From Prevotella sp. khp7 (lineage in GTDB: Bacteria > Bacteroidota > Bacteroidia > Bacteroidales > Bacteroidaceae): a DNA stretch of 64,000 nt. Of the stretch, positions 15,229 through 23,844 are shown in pieces. The stretch lies in assembly GCF_900109055.1 (NCBI RefSeq), contig NZ_FOIV01000004.1:186001-250000 (forward strand), in the 5' to 3' direction. Numbering within the stretch: the first letter of the stretch is position 1; every line of letters begins with the position of its first letter. Made by a program: the position numbers and the translations under genes. A model generated the notes under the pieces. That model was not told where the DNA came from. It did no database searches and saw only the letters and a list, made by a program, of their open reading frames with translations.

Positions 15229-17679
15229 TTAGAAGGTCTTGATGAGGTTGGTGACGGTGGCGATCATGGTAACCATGGTGGCGAGTGAGGTGCCGATGTT
15301 GGTGAACATGCCTATGTTCTCAGCTGCAGAACGGGTCTTGTTGGGGATGATAATCTCGCAACCGGGTTCTACCTTACCCTTGCTGGCCTTAGAGACCTTA
15401 CCATTCTGATAGAGAATGAAGGCCTTTGAACGCTTAGCACCATTGCCATAGCCTCCTGCCTCGTTGACATACCACTTGTAGGACTTGCCACTGGTGTAGG
15501 CCACGGTGTTGGGGTACATGACGTTACCGTTGATCTTAACGGTACCTGAGTACTCGGGAACAACGAGTCTGTCGCCCTCGCGAAGGATGACATCATAGTC
15601 GGAGCCGGGATTGGCCAATGCCTTGTCGAGCTCGATACCGACATAGTAAACGGAATCCTGACTGACTTTCTTGGAATCAAGGCCTGAGCCTCCCTGCATC
15701 TCGACCATCTTGAGCAGACGGTTGAGGCGGAACTTCTCATCCTCGTTCAGAGGACGCTCGATGCGGGCACCACGTATATAGGCCTCGTCGGTAACACCAC
15801 CTGCTGCCTTGATAACATCGCTGAGGCGCTGGTTCTTCTGAGAGAGTGTGTAGGTGCCGGCAAACATGACCTCACCCTCGACTGAGATGTTGCGCTGGGG
15901 AACGAAACCCGGGCTGCGACGTACATAGACCTCATCGTAGGGCTGGAGGGTGAAGTTATCACCACCACTGATGATAAGACCGTCTTTCAGGGTGAAGCTG
16001 TAGGTATGGGCAATCTCCTTGGAGTCGTGGACACGACGGGGATCGATGATGCGACGAGAAACGTCGACCTTTGCCATTGAGGCTGCATCGGTGAGACCAC
16101 CTGCCTGGATGATGAAGTCCTCGATGGTCTCGTTATCTGCGTACTCGTAAGTGCCAGGGAACTGCACCTCGCCATGGATGGTGATGGTGCGCTGGTTCAT
16201 CTTGTCCTGCTGGACAGAGATGGTGAGCACATCCTCGTTCTCGAGGGGGATATCAGCGACTGTGCCGTTCATGATGCCCTCAACATCGACTGAGAGGACA
16301 CGCCATGTGCGGTCGGACTTCATACGATGGAGCACGGCACGAGACGTGAAGGCTTCTTCGGTGAGGCCGCCGGCATTCTCGATAAGAGAACGGACGGTGG
16401 TGGTGCTGCCACCAAGGTCGTACTGGCCCGGATGATAAACAGCACCTCTTACCTCAACAGTGTTCTCATAACGACGGAGGATGGTGTCGACTGTGACTGA
16501 GTCGCCATCGAGCAACTTGAAGTCGGCCATCTCGAACTCGGGGATATTATAGGCTGAGAACTTATCGCCAGATACACGATTGAGGCGAACGGCTTTCTGA
16601 TAAGCACCTGTAGAGAAACCGCCTGAATACTTCAACAGGGTGGCTACGCTCTCATTCTTCTTCATCTCATAGGCCATGGGGCGCTTGACATTACCGGCGA
16701 TGTCGACAATGCAATCGTAAGGACCAACCATGATGACATCGTTATCGGCCAGACGGACATTGCCCGTGAGCTTGCCATTGAGGATATAGTCGTAGATATC
16801 GACCGAGGTGATCTGACGGCCACCACGGAAGACCTTGATGTTACGCAGGGTACCGAGGGAGTTGACACCACCAGCCATATACAGGGCATGGAACACTGAG
16901 GCGAAGGCGCTGAGGGTGTAGGTACCAGGAGCCATGACCTCACCCATCACGTTGACTGAGATGGTGCGGGTCTGACCGACTGTCATGCGGATCTCGGAAC
17001 TGCTGTAACGCTGGCCGAGCACACGACGGATCTTGGCATTGGCTGCATCGACTGAGAGGCCACCGATGTGAATGGGGCCATAGCCTGTAACCATGATGGT
17101 GCCATCGGGAGAGACCTCGAGCTGCTCTGACTTCTGGGAAGCGCCATAGACATCGACGAACACCTTATCGCCAGGACCGACGATGTAGGTGGCGGGGGTA
17201 GCGATGTTCATGTTGGGCTCGAAGGAAAGGGCCTTCTGGTTGAAAATGTCACGACCGAAGACTGCCTTGCCATGGATGGTGTTGCTGCCACTGGCGATAT
17301 GAACCTTAGTACGCTGCTCTGCATCCTCTGTACCTGCAGAAGTGGCTTTGACAATCTGCGTATAGAGGGCGTTGCCTGCCGAGTCGGTACGGATGGAACC
17401 GTTGTTCTCGCGCAGACGGCTGTCGGCTACCAGCACATCGGCATCGGAGCCCGAAGAGCGGGAAGAACGTCCGCCATTAAGTGTTTCGTACTGAGAGCGT
17501 ATGCGCTGCAACTGCTGCATCGTTACGCCACGCTGCATGAGACGTGTGGCAATCTGGGCCTGAGAAGCGCCAGACTTCATCTCACGCTGTACATACTGCA
17601 TCACCTGGGTGTCGCTCATCTGGGCGTGGGATGCCACTGCACTCAGAAGGAGCGTACATGCTAAAAGAAACTTTTTCAT
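15229..17679 (-). CDS. Wza-type outer-membrane polysaccharide export protein with multiple SLBB domains
   Basis: 816 residues. Signal peptide MKKFLLACTLLLSAVASHAQ, then a coiled, Gln-rich segment (residues 20-80), then a polysaccharide-export (Poly_export) domain near residue 165 (YIVGPGDKVFVDVYG), followed by about five to six SLBB-type repeats, each with a G-x-V-xx-PGxY signature (for example GEVMAPGTYTL, GAVYHPGQYDL, GEVQFPGTYEY, GEVMFAGTYTL). A last hydrophobic stretch near the C-terminus may anchor it. This long, multi-SLBB form is typical of Bacteroidota and should form the periplasmic and outer-membrane channel for a capsule or exopolysaccharide. The start is at 17679 rather than an ATG at 17718, because the signal peptide begins there. 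Confidence 0.92.
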   Translation of the reverse strand: MKKFLLACTLLLSAVASHAQMSDTQVMQYVQREMKSGASQAQIATRLMQRGVTMQQLQRIRSQYETLNGGRSSRSSGSDADVLVADSRLRENNGSIRTDSAGNALYTQIVKATSAGTEDAEQRTKVHIASGSNTIHGKAVFGRDIFNQKALSFEPNMNIATPATYIVGPGDKVFVDVYGASQKSEQLEVSPDGTIMVTGYGPIHIGGLSVDAANAKIRRVLGQRYSSSEIRMTVGQTRTISVNVMGEVMAPGTYTLSAFASVFHALYMAGGVNSLGTLRNIKVFRGGRQITSVDIYDYILNGKLTGNVRLADNDVIMVGPYDCIVDIAGNVKRPMAYEMKKNESVATLLKYSGGFSTGAYQKAVRLNRVSGDKFSAYNIPEFEMADFKLLDGDSVTVDTILRRYENTVEVRGAVYHPGQYDLGGSTTTVRSLIENAGGLTEEAFTSRAVLHRMKSDRTWRVLSVDVEGIMNGTVADIPLENEDVLTISVQQDKMNQRTITIHGEVQFPGTYEYADNETIEDFIIQAGGLTDAASMAKVDVSRRIIDPRRVHDSKEIAHTYSFTLKDGLIISGGDNFTLQPYDEVYVRRSPGFVPQRNISVEGEVMFAGTYTLSQKNQRLSDVIKAAGGVTDEAYIRGARIERPLNEDEKFRLNRLLKMVEMQGGSGLDSKKVSQDSVYYVGIELDKALANPGSDYDVILREGDRLVVPEYSGTVKINGNVMYPNTVAYTSGKSYKWYVNEAGGYGNGAKRSKAFILYQNGKVSKASKGKVEPGCEIIIPNKTRSAAENIGMFTNIGTSLATMVTMIATVTNLIKTF

Positions 17680-17860
17680 ATCGTAAAATTTTTGTTTATT
17701 TTCAGTGAATAAAGACACAAAAGGGGGACACCGTTACTGGCGAACAGACGGTCGTAGTAATAATATCCAACTTAAACGATGTTCGTATTGCACTGGCTTT
17801 CAGCGACATTACTCAATCGAAGCCGCAGCTCAGAAACCCGAGCCGGACTTATAACGGCTG

Positions 17861-17868
17861 CAAAGATA
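17861..17868 (-). promoter_or_regulatory. Bacteroidota -7 promoter box for the polysaccharide export gene
   Basis: Minus-strand TATCTTTG fits the TAnnTTTG element. It lies about 180 bases before the export gene start, giving a long untranslated leader, and directly beyond the terminator of the GH35 gene. It may serve the whole minus-strand run down to position 1. Confidence 0.65.
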
Positions 17869-17870
17869 CC

Positions 17871-17906
17871 AAAAAGTCCCGAAACAGCCAAATTGTTTCG
17901 GGACTT
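17871..17906 (-). terminator. Rho-independent terminator of the GH35 gene
   Basis: On the minus strand AAGTCCCGAAACA pairs with TGTTTCGGGACTT around a short loop and is followed by five T. It begins 20 bases after the GH35 stop codon and separates GH35 from the export promoter. Confidence 0.88.
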
Positions 17907-17925
17907 ATTTCATTTTTATACAATT

Positions 17926-20346
17926 TTAATAGACAAACACCTGAAAATCCTTGATAGAACCAGGGGCGCCTTGTTCGGCACGAGGGAGGTAATCGAGGGC
18001 GGAAACGGTCTGCTCGCTACCAAGGTCGATGACTATCAAATGAGGCAGGGCGGCTGCCTTGGCTGTACGCCAGTAGGTGGACTCCTGAAGGTCGAAGACT
18101 TTATCGGCCGTGAAGTTACCACGAAGGACATCCTCGCTGTCAGCATATTTCACCATCCATGACTCACGAGAAAGGCGGTTGCCTTCAGCATCACGGATAT
18201 AGAGTTCGGCGATGGACGCATCGGAGGTTCCTGCATAGGTAGAGTTGACTTGAATAGCCACAAACCGTCCTTTTACTAGTGTATTCAAACGAACAGTCTG
18301 CCAGCCATTGCCCGGGGCGAACTGAGCGACAACCGCCGGTGTGGCAGAGTTGAGATCGGGCTTATCGCCCGGGTTGTTATGTGTACGAGATTTTTCGATA
18401 TTCAGTTTATCGAGCTCGGGGGCGTTGACACTGTGGAGACAAGGAGACAGGGAGACAGGGAGTTCAAGTGTTTTCGATTTTTTCGACTTACGTACTTTCG
18501 CCTTCTTGAGATTCTTCATGATGGAAGGGGCATAGGCATCGAGTGAGGGGCCAACCACGTCAAGAACAACGACTTCGTTTCTGCCTTTCTTAAGCCAGCA
18601 ACCCGGCACATAGAGTGTCTGCTGAGGACCAATAGACCAGAAACGACCTATGGCATGACCATTGACATAGACCTGACCCTTACCCCACTGTTCCATATTA
18701 AGGAAGGTGTCGCCCACTTTGCGAAGGTTGAAATAGCCACGATAATAGCCAGAGCCCTTGAAGAGGGGTTTCGCTCCAGCAGACTCTGAGGCTGCACGAA
18801 GGGCACGGAGGGCTGTCTGGTAGTCGTCGGGAATCGTCAGGATGTTCCACTTCCTGAGGTTCCAGGTGAGCTCATGCCCATCCTGCTCTGACGTAAGGGT
18901 GACACTCTCGGTGATACCCTTATAATCCTTGATGGCACGACCGAAATTAATGCGTCCCATAGCCTCAACGAGGATCTTGAGTTCCTGGCCTTTCTTAACG
19001 GCAGGGATGCGCAGACTCTTCTCATTACGCACCCGATCGATCTTACCGACATAGGTAGTATCGACAAACACCTGGGCAAAGTCGTGGCAATCGCTGAGGG
19101 TGAGCACGCTCTCGGTGGTTATCTCGGGCAAGGTGGTGACGTAGAGCATAGAGCCCCAGCCCTGGTTCATCTCTTCCATGGTAAGAAGGGGACTGTCCAT
19201 CACCAGACTGTCGGCACCAAGGATGATGTCGGCACGCTCGGTGAGCTCGAAGGAGGGAATGCTGATCATCATGGCAGGGGGCGCCGGCTGGGCAGGAAGG
19301 GGCGTCTTGCTATATTTCTGCATGGTCTTGCGCAACTGGAAGTACTTGTCGGTGGCACCACCATACTCATTGATGGGCGCATCGTAGTCGTAGGAGGTGA
19401 CATCGGGCGCGAAACCGGGGGAATTGGCACCCGCCCAATGACCGAAGGAGGTGCCTCCATGGGTCATATAGAGGGAGAAGCTGATGTTCTTGGACAGCAT
19501 CTCGTCGATACCTTCAACCATATCCTTGGCAGGACGTGTCTCGTGATTAGCCCCCCACTTATCGAACCAGCCACTCCAGAACTCTGAGCACATCAACGGG
19601 GCATCGGGGCGCAGCTCTTTCAGGCGCTTGAACTGCTCGTCGATGTTCGCACCTGTACCGAAGTTCATGGTCCATACAAGGTCGTCGAGACCGTTCTTCT
19701 CGAAGTTTGAAGCCCAGTCGCACTGGAAAAGCGCCAGCTTTTCACCATAGATACCCCGCAGGCAATCGCGGATTTCTGAGATATAAGGCTTATCTTCGCC
19801 GTAGGAGCCGTACTCGTTTTCGACCTGAACCATGATGATGGGACCGCCATTCTGGATGGTGAGGGGGGCCAGCTGCTCGCCTACCTTCTTTTCAAAAAGG
19901 CGCACACGCTCCATGAAATAGGGATCCTGCTCGCGCAGACGGATATCCTTCTTCTTCAGGAGCCACCAAGGCAGGCCGCCCATCTCCCACTCTGCACAGA
20001 CATAAGGACCGGGGCGCACAATGACATACATGCCATTCTGCTGTGCCAGGCGACAGAATTCTGCCACGTCGTTGTTTTCGGAGAAATCGAACTGGCCCTC
20101 ACGGGGTTCATGGATGTTCCAGAACACATAGATGCAGAGGGTGTTCATGCCTAACGACTTGCACATCTGGATGCGATGCTCCCAGTAAGGACGGGGAATG
20201 CGGGGATAATGCACCTCGGCCGCCTTTACCACGAAAGGCTTGCCATTGAGCAGGAATGTGTTCTTGCCCACTGTGAAGTCGGATGCATGAAGCAACAATG
20301 GGAATACGACGAGAAACGCCGCTAATAGTAGTCTCACCTTTTTCAT
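17926..20346 (-). CDS. GH35 beta-galactosidase with C-terminal carbohydrate-binding domains, secreted
   Basis: 806 residues with a signal peptide (MKKVRLLLAAFLVVFPLLLHA). The TIM barrel (about 25-350) has the GH35 signature GGPIIMVQVENEYGSYG with acid/base Glu178, and the nucleophile Glu255 in CSEFWSGW. Galactose-binding jelly-roll domains follow, one of them around residues 555-610 (GYYRGYFNLRK, YVNGHAIGRFW). The end (about 665-806) is an F5/8 type C-like domain (APGNGWQTVRLN). It should remove terminal beta-galactose from plant glycans such as xyloglucan or galactans in the periplasm or on the surface. Between the jelly-roll and the C-terminal domain an 8-base tandem repeat adds a linker reading LPVSLSPCL (about residues 629-637). 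It is divergent from the GH67 gene, with its own promoter. Confidence 0.95.
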   Translation of the reverse strand: MKKVRLLLAAFLVVFPLLLHASDFTVGKNTFLLNGKPFVVKAAEVHYPRIPRPYWEHRIQMCKSLGMNTLCIYVFWNIHEPREGQFDFSENNDVAEFCRLAQQNGMYVIVRPGPYVCAEWEMGGLPWWLLKKKDIRLREQDPYFMERVRLFEKKVGEQLAPLTIQNGGPIIMVQVENEYGSYGEDKPYISEIRDCLRGIYGEKLALFQCDWASNFEKNGLDDLVWTMNFGTGANIDEQFKRLKELRPDAPLMCSEFWSGWFDKWGANHETRPAKDMVEGIDEMLSKNISFSLYMTHGGTSFGHWAGANSPGFAPDVTSYDYDAPINEYGGATDKYFQLRKTMQKYSKTPLPAQPAPPAMMISIPSFELTERADIILGADSLVMDSPLLTMEEMNQGWGSMLYVTTLPEITTESVLTLSDCHDFAQVFVDTTYVGKIDRVRNEKSLRIPAVKKGQELKILVEAMGRINFGRAIKDYKGITESVTLTSEQDGHELTWNLRKWNILTIPDDYQTALRALRAASESAGAKPLFKGSGYYRGYFNLRKVGDTFLNMEQWGKGQVYVNGHAIGRFWSIGPQQTLYVPGCWLKKGRNEVVVLDVVGPSLDAYAPSIMKNLKKAKVRKSKKSKTLELPVSLSPCLHSVNAPELDKLNIEKSRTHNNPGDKPDLNSATPAVVAQFAPGNGWQTVRLNTLVKGRFVAIQVNSTYAGTSDASIAELYIRDAEGNRLSRESWMVKYADSEDVLRGNFTADKVFDLQESTYWRTAKAAALPHLIVIDLGSEQTVSALDYLPRAEQGAPGSIKDFQVFVY
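18435..18462. repeat. 8-base tandem repeat (GGAGACAG-type) inside GH35
   Basis: Plus-strand units GGAGACAA, GGAGACAG, GGAGACAG, then GGAG: 3.5 copies. In the GH35 frame (minus strand) it encodes LPVSLSPCL between two domains. The same unit occurs twice in the neighbouring GH67 gene in the opposite reading sense. Confidence 0.92.
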
Positions 20347-20374
20347 TTTGTCTCTTTTCTTTGATTTGTGGTTG

Positions 20375-20382
20375 CAAAGATA
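20375..20382 (-). promoter_or_regulatory. -7 promoter box for GH35
   Basis: Minus-strand TATCTTTG (TAnnTTTG) 29 bases before the GH35 start codon at 20346. It faces away from the GH67 promoter at 20436. Confidence 0.75.
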
Positions 20383-20383
20383 G

Positions 20384-20415
20384 GAAAAAAGTAAAAAAGT
20401 AAAAAAGCAAAAGAG
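20384..20415. repeat. A-rich 8-base tandem repeat in the divergent promoter region
   Basis: GAAAAAA, then two units of GTAAAAAA, then a degenerate GCAAAAGA. It fills the space between the two back-to-back promoters, where its copy number would change their spacing. Confidence 0.75.
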
Positions 20416-20435
20416 GAAATTTAAGAATTATTTCG

Positions 20436-20443
20436 TATATTTG
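20436..20443 (+). promoter_or_regulatory. -7 promoter box for GH67
   Basis: TATATTTG (TAnnTTTG) 28 bases before the ATG at 20472. Confidence 0.75.
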
Positions 20444-20471
20444 CCCTCAGAATCAACAATTACAAACAGAT

Positions 20472-22472
20472 ATGAAAATCAAAAGCATTTATCTAAACGC
20501 GGTAAAACGGGTTCTACCTTTTTACCTTCTTATCTTTCTGCCCTTCAGCATGAAGGCTGAAGACGGTCATCAGCTGTGGCTGAGATATCAACCCGTGAAC
20601 AAGGCTAAGGTTACCGGGCCTGAGTGTATCGCTGCTCAGGAGTTGAGGACGTATTATCAGGGCGAGGAGGTCAGGCTCGTCGTCGACCCGACGATGCAGG
20701 AGGATGCATATAGCATAAAAGGTGAGAAGGTGAAAGAAATCTCGGCAAAGAACGAGATCGGACTGCTGTATGGTGCGTATGAGTTATTAAGGAGACAAGG
20801 AGTCAAGGAGACAGGGAGACAAGGAGGAGACAGGGAAACAGGGAAACTGGACATTACCAGTAAGCCTTTCTATAAATTAAGAATACTGAACCACTGGGAT
20901 AATCTGAACGGGACGATTGAGAGAGGGTATGCCGGACTGAGCATCTTCTGGCAAGGGAAACCTGGAGGGAAGGCCTTCCACGGACATACCATCTTCGTAG
21001 AAGACCCTAACCATGCGCCCGACCTTGACCTCATCAAGGAATATGCACGTGCTAACGCCTCTATCGGTATCAACGGTACCGTACTGAACAACGTGAACGC
21101 ATCGCCCAAAATGCTGTCGGCTGAGTATATCAATAAGGTTAAGGTGTATGCTGACGTGTTGAGACCTTATGGCATTAAGGTGTATCTGTCGGTGAACTTT
21201 GCCTCGCCCATGTCGATTCCCGCCAAGGGATTCAACGGGGGGAAACCCGTGAAGACCGCAGACCCGCTGAATGCCCAGGTGAAGGCGTGGTGGAAAGCCA
21301 AGGCCAAGGAGATTTACCAGCAGATACCTGACTTCGGCGGTTTCCTGGTAAAGGCGAACTCGGAAGGGCAGCCCGGTCCCTTCGACTATAAGCGCACACA
21401 TGCTGACGGCGCTAACACGCTGGCTGATGCCGTGAAACCATACGGGGGCATCATCATGTGGAGAAGTTTTGTGTATGGCGCTGCACATAAAGGAGAGGAT
21501 CGTGTGAAACAGGCTGTATCGGAGTTCATAGACTTGGATGGCAAGTTCCGCGACAACGTGATCCTGCAGTCGAAGAACGGTCCGCTGGACTTCCAGCCTC
21601 GTGAGCCATACGCGCCTATCTTTGATAATATCCACCAGACAAAACAGATGGCTGAGCTCCAGATTACACAGGAGTATCTGGGACAGTCGCGCCATCTGGT
21701 ATATCTGGCACCTATGTGGCGTGAGTTCTTCGGGTTTGTGGAGCCATCAAGACTCGTCGGCATTGCCGGTGTCGCAAACATCGGACTTGACAGGAACTGG
21801 TGTGGCCACCATTTCTCACAAGCCAACTGGTATGCGTTCGGCAGACTGGCGTGGGACCCTTATCTTACAAGTGAGGATATAGCCACAGAGTGGCTGGGAG
21901 CTACATTTGGAGACAGAGAGACAGGAGTACAGGCCCAATTGCTGAGCGTGATGCTTCGCTCACGTGAGGCATGCGTGGACTATATGATGCCTATCGGACT
22001 GCACCATATCTTCGCCTTCGATGAGCACTATGGACCTGAGCCTGACGGATTCAACGCACACATGCCATTGGAGTGGTGTCCTGTATATTATCACAGGGCA
22101 AACAGTGACAGCATCGGATTCGACCGCACACACACCGGATCGAACGCCACTGCTCAATACAGAGAGCCGTACTGCAGTATCTATGACAATATCAACACGT
22201 GTCCTGAGCGTTATCTGCTGTGGTTCCATCGTGTGCCTTGGACTTACCGTCTGAAGAGCGGTCGCACTGTTTATGAAGAGATGGAATATCGCTACGCTCG
22301 CGGTGTAGATGAGGTGGAGGACTTCATCCGCATCTGGAATGAGACGAAGCCGTTTGTTGACGAACAGCGCTGGAAGGAGGTTGATGACAGGTTGCAGCAT
22401 CAGCTTGAGAATGCAAAGCTTTGGAAGAAAACGTGCCTTGATTACTTTGGCAGTTTGGCTTTAAAGAAATAG
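20472..22472 (+). CDS. GH67 alpha-glucuronidase, secreted
   Basis: 666 residues. Signal peptide ending near MKAEDG (about 30). The family's order is visible: YELLRR in the N-terminal domain, RILNHWDNLNGTIERGYAG at the barrel entry, SIGINGTVLNNVN, FLVKANSEGQPGP with a conserved catalytic-site Glu, and LGLDRNW/HHFSQANWYAFGRLAWDP near the end of the barrel. It removes 4-O-methyl-glucuronic acid from xylo-oligosaccharide ends and works with xylanases. An 8-base tandem repeat inserts a 20-residue Lys/Arg/Glu/Gly-rich segment at about 107-127, between the small N-terminal domain and the barrel. A short second run lies at residues about 480-485. Divergent from GH35, so hemicellulose use is likely. 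Confidence 0.95.
   Translation: MKIKSIYLNAVKRVLPFYLLIFLPFSMKAEDGHQLWLRYQPVNKAKVTGPECIAAQELRTYYQGEEVRLVVDPTMQEDAYSIKGEKVKEISAKNEIGLLYGAYELLRRQGVKETGRQGGDRETGKLDITSKPFYKLRILNHWDNLNGTIERGYAGLSIFWQGKPGGKAFHGHTIFVEDPNHAPDLDLIKEYARANASIGINGTVLNNVNASPKMLSAEYINKVKVYADVLRPYGIKVYLSVNFASPMSIPAKGFNGGKPVKTADPLNAQVKAWWKAKAKEIYQQIPDFGGFLVKANSEGQPGPFDYKRTHADGANTLADAVKPYGGIIMWRSFVYGAAHKGEDRVKQAVSEFIDLDGKFRDNVILQSKNGPLDFQPREPYAPIFDNIHQTKQMAELQITQEYLGQSRHLVYLAPMWREFFGFVEPSRLVGIAGVANIGLDRNWCGHHFSQANWYAFGRLAWDPYLTSEDIATEWLGATFGDRETGVQAQLLSVMLRSREACVDYMMPIGLHHIFAFDEHYGPEPDGFNAHMPLEWCPVYYHRANSDSIGFDRTHTGSNATAQYREPYCSIYDNINTCPERYLLWFHRVPWTYRLKSGRTVYEEMEYRYARGVDEVEDFIRIWNETKPFVDEQRWKEVDDRLQHQLENAKLWKKTCLDYFGSLALKK
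20791..20850. repeat. 8-base tandem repeat (GGAGACAG-type) inside GH67, long copy
   Basis: About seven degenerate units (GGAGACAA, GGAGTCAA, GGAGACAG, GGAGACAA, GGAGGAGACAG, GGAAACAG, GGAAACTG). In the GH67 frame it encodes a string rich in GDRETGRQ-like pieces between two domains. Because 8 is not a multiple of 3, three units return the frame and give an 8-residue period. Confidence 0.92.
21909..21927. repeat. 8-base tandem repeat inside GH67, short copy
   Basis: GGAGACAG, AGAGACAG, GAG. It encodes GDRETG in a surface loop before the LRSREACVDYM helix. Two and a half units only; it matches the octamer of the other two sites. Confidence 0.7.
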
Positions 22473-22481
22473 TTTTTTCCC

Positions 22482-22509
22482 AAGGGGAGTCCTCGAGACT
22501 CCCCTTTTT
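22482..22509 (+). terminator. Rho-independent terminator after GH67, possibly bidirectional
   Basis: AAGGGGAGTC, loop CTCGA, GACTCCCC, then five T; starts 10 bases after the GH67 stop. On the other strand the same stem is followed by a T-rich run, so it can also end the mnmA-side transcript. The remaining bases to 22752 hold no convincing gene. Confidence 0.88.
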
Positions 22510-22752
22510 CATCTTTGTCTCACTCGAGGATTCCCTTGTTCATTTTCTTTCGTCACCGAAAGAAAACAGAACCAAAAGAAAGGTGCGAAAACGTCCTGGC
22601 TCAGAGGCCGGCTGTCTGATTTTCCAACGATTGGAAAAGGGTTTGGAAAAAGGTTCGAAGCCCCTTCTTATGAAGAAGGGGTTGGGGATGATGGAAAAAC
22701 TGCAGGGTTTTACCCTGCATAAAAAAACATAATATAAAATCACAGTTTAGAG

Positions 22753-23826
22753 CTAAACCGTGATTTCGCCAGAGCCGAGGCAGCGGTGGTGAGCAGAATC
22801 ATAAATGACTGCGAACTGCCCAGGAGCAACACCATGGATAGGAGCCTTGGAATGGAGAATGAAAGAGTCGGGGGAAGTCCACTCCAACGTGGCAGGATGA
22901 TACTCAGGCGTATGACGGATCTTGAACGTCACATCCGTACATTCCACAGGAATGGTGAGCCAATGGAATGCATGAACTGGGAACTCCTGCTTATACGCCG
23001 TCTCAGGGTCGTAACCATGCGACACATAGAGAATATTGCTGGCAACATCCTTCTTTACCACGAACCAAGGACCTCCGCCAAAGCCCATGCCCTTGCGCTG
23101 ACCTATGGTATGGAACCACAGACCTTTATGCTCTCCTATCCGCTTGCCCGTTTCAAGCTCGATAACATCGCCCGGCTGTTCGCCGAGGTAACGGCGGATA
23201 TAATCATTATAATTGATCTTACCAAGGAAACAGATGCCCTGAGAGTCCCGGCGCTTGGCATTGACAAGATGCTCGCGTTCGGCAATGACGCGCACCTCGT
23301 CCTTCATATAGTGACCTATCGGGAAAAGTGCCTTGCGCAACTGCCAGTCGTAGATCTGAGCCAAGAAGTCGGTCTGATCCTTGACAGGGTCAGGACTGGT
23401 GCAAAGCCACTTGTTGCCCTGAGCATCAATCTCGGTCTGGGCATAATGACCTGTGGCAATGAGATCATAATCGCGCCCCCGTTTCTCGTCGAACGCACCG
23501 AACTTGATGAGGCGGTTGCACATCACGTCAGGGTTAGGAGTCAGTCCTGCACGGACCTTATCCATCGTGTACTGTGTGACCTGGTCCCAGTACTCTTTAT
23601 GACAGTCGATAACTTCAAGTTTACAGCCATACTTATGCGACACAGCCGTAGCCATCTCCAGATCCTCTTCAGAGGAGCAGTCCCACTCCTCCTCTTCCTC
23701 AGGACCAATCTTTATATAGAAGCAATCAGGTTTCAGGCCCTGCCTTACGAGTTCGTAAAGCACGACACTACTGTCGACACCGCCAGACAGTAATACTGCG
23801 ATTCGCTTGTTATCTAATTCTGTCAT
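22753..23826 (-). CDS. mnmA: tRNA-specific 2-thiouridylase MnmA
   Basis: 357 residues, the expected length. The PP-loop motif LSGGVDSSV lies at residues 13-21. The two catalytic cysteines are seen in NPDVMCNRLIKFG and DSQGICFLG, and TGHYAQ and HTIGQRKGMGFGGG are the other family blocks. It activates uridine 34 of Lys, Glu and Gln tRNAs with ATP and transfers sulfur to form 2-thiouridine. The glycine-rich loop and the acidic EEEEEWDCSSEED segment near residue 45 are typical of Bacteroidota MnmA. It is the last of a minus-strand run frr-rsgA-S9 peptidase-mnmA, 18 bases after the peptidase gene. Confidence 0.97.
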   Translation of the reverse strand: MTELDNKRIAVLLSGGVDSSVVLYELVRQGLKPDCFYIKIGPEEEEEWDCSSEEDLEMATAVSHKYGCKLEVIDCHKEYWDQVTQYTMDKVRAGLTPNPDVMCNRLIKFGAFDEKRGRDYDLIATGHYAQTEIDAQGNKWLCTSPDPVKDQTDFLAQIYDWQLRKALFPIGHYMKDEVRVIAEREHLVNAKRRDSQGICFLGKINYNDYIRRYLGEQPGDVIELETGKRIGEHKGLWFHTIGQRKGMGFGGGPWFVVKKDVASNILYVSHGYDPETAYKQEFPVHAFHWLTIPVECTDVTFKIRHTPEYHPATLEWTSPDSFILHSKAPIHGVAPGQFAVIYDSAHHRCLGSGEITV

Positions 23827-23844
23827 ATTCTATTTTCTAAAATC

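Noticed and set aside
18435-20850. CRISPR-like array from the repeated octamers
   Set aside because: Units are 8 bases without spacers and lie in coding frame; no cas genes are present.
20877-21695. 272-residue minus frame opposite GH67
   Set aside because: Complementary to the conserved barrel of GH67; no promoter or motif.
22540-22743. 67-residue minus frame after GH67
   Set aside because: Low-complexity Phe/Arg-rich translation of an intergenic stretch with no promoter; more likely non-coding repeat-like DNA.
22786-23793. 335-residue open frame on the plus strand opposite mnmA
   Set aside because: It mirrors mnmA, whose motifs are all intact; the plus-strand product shows no domain or promoter. 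It is an antisense shadow.
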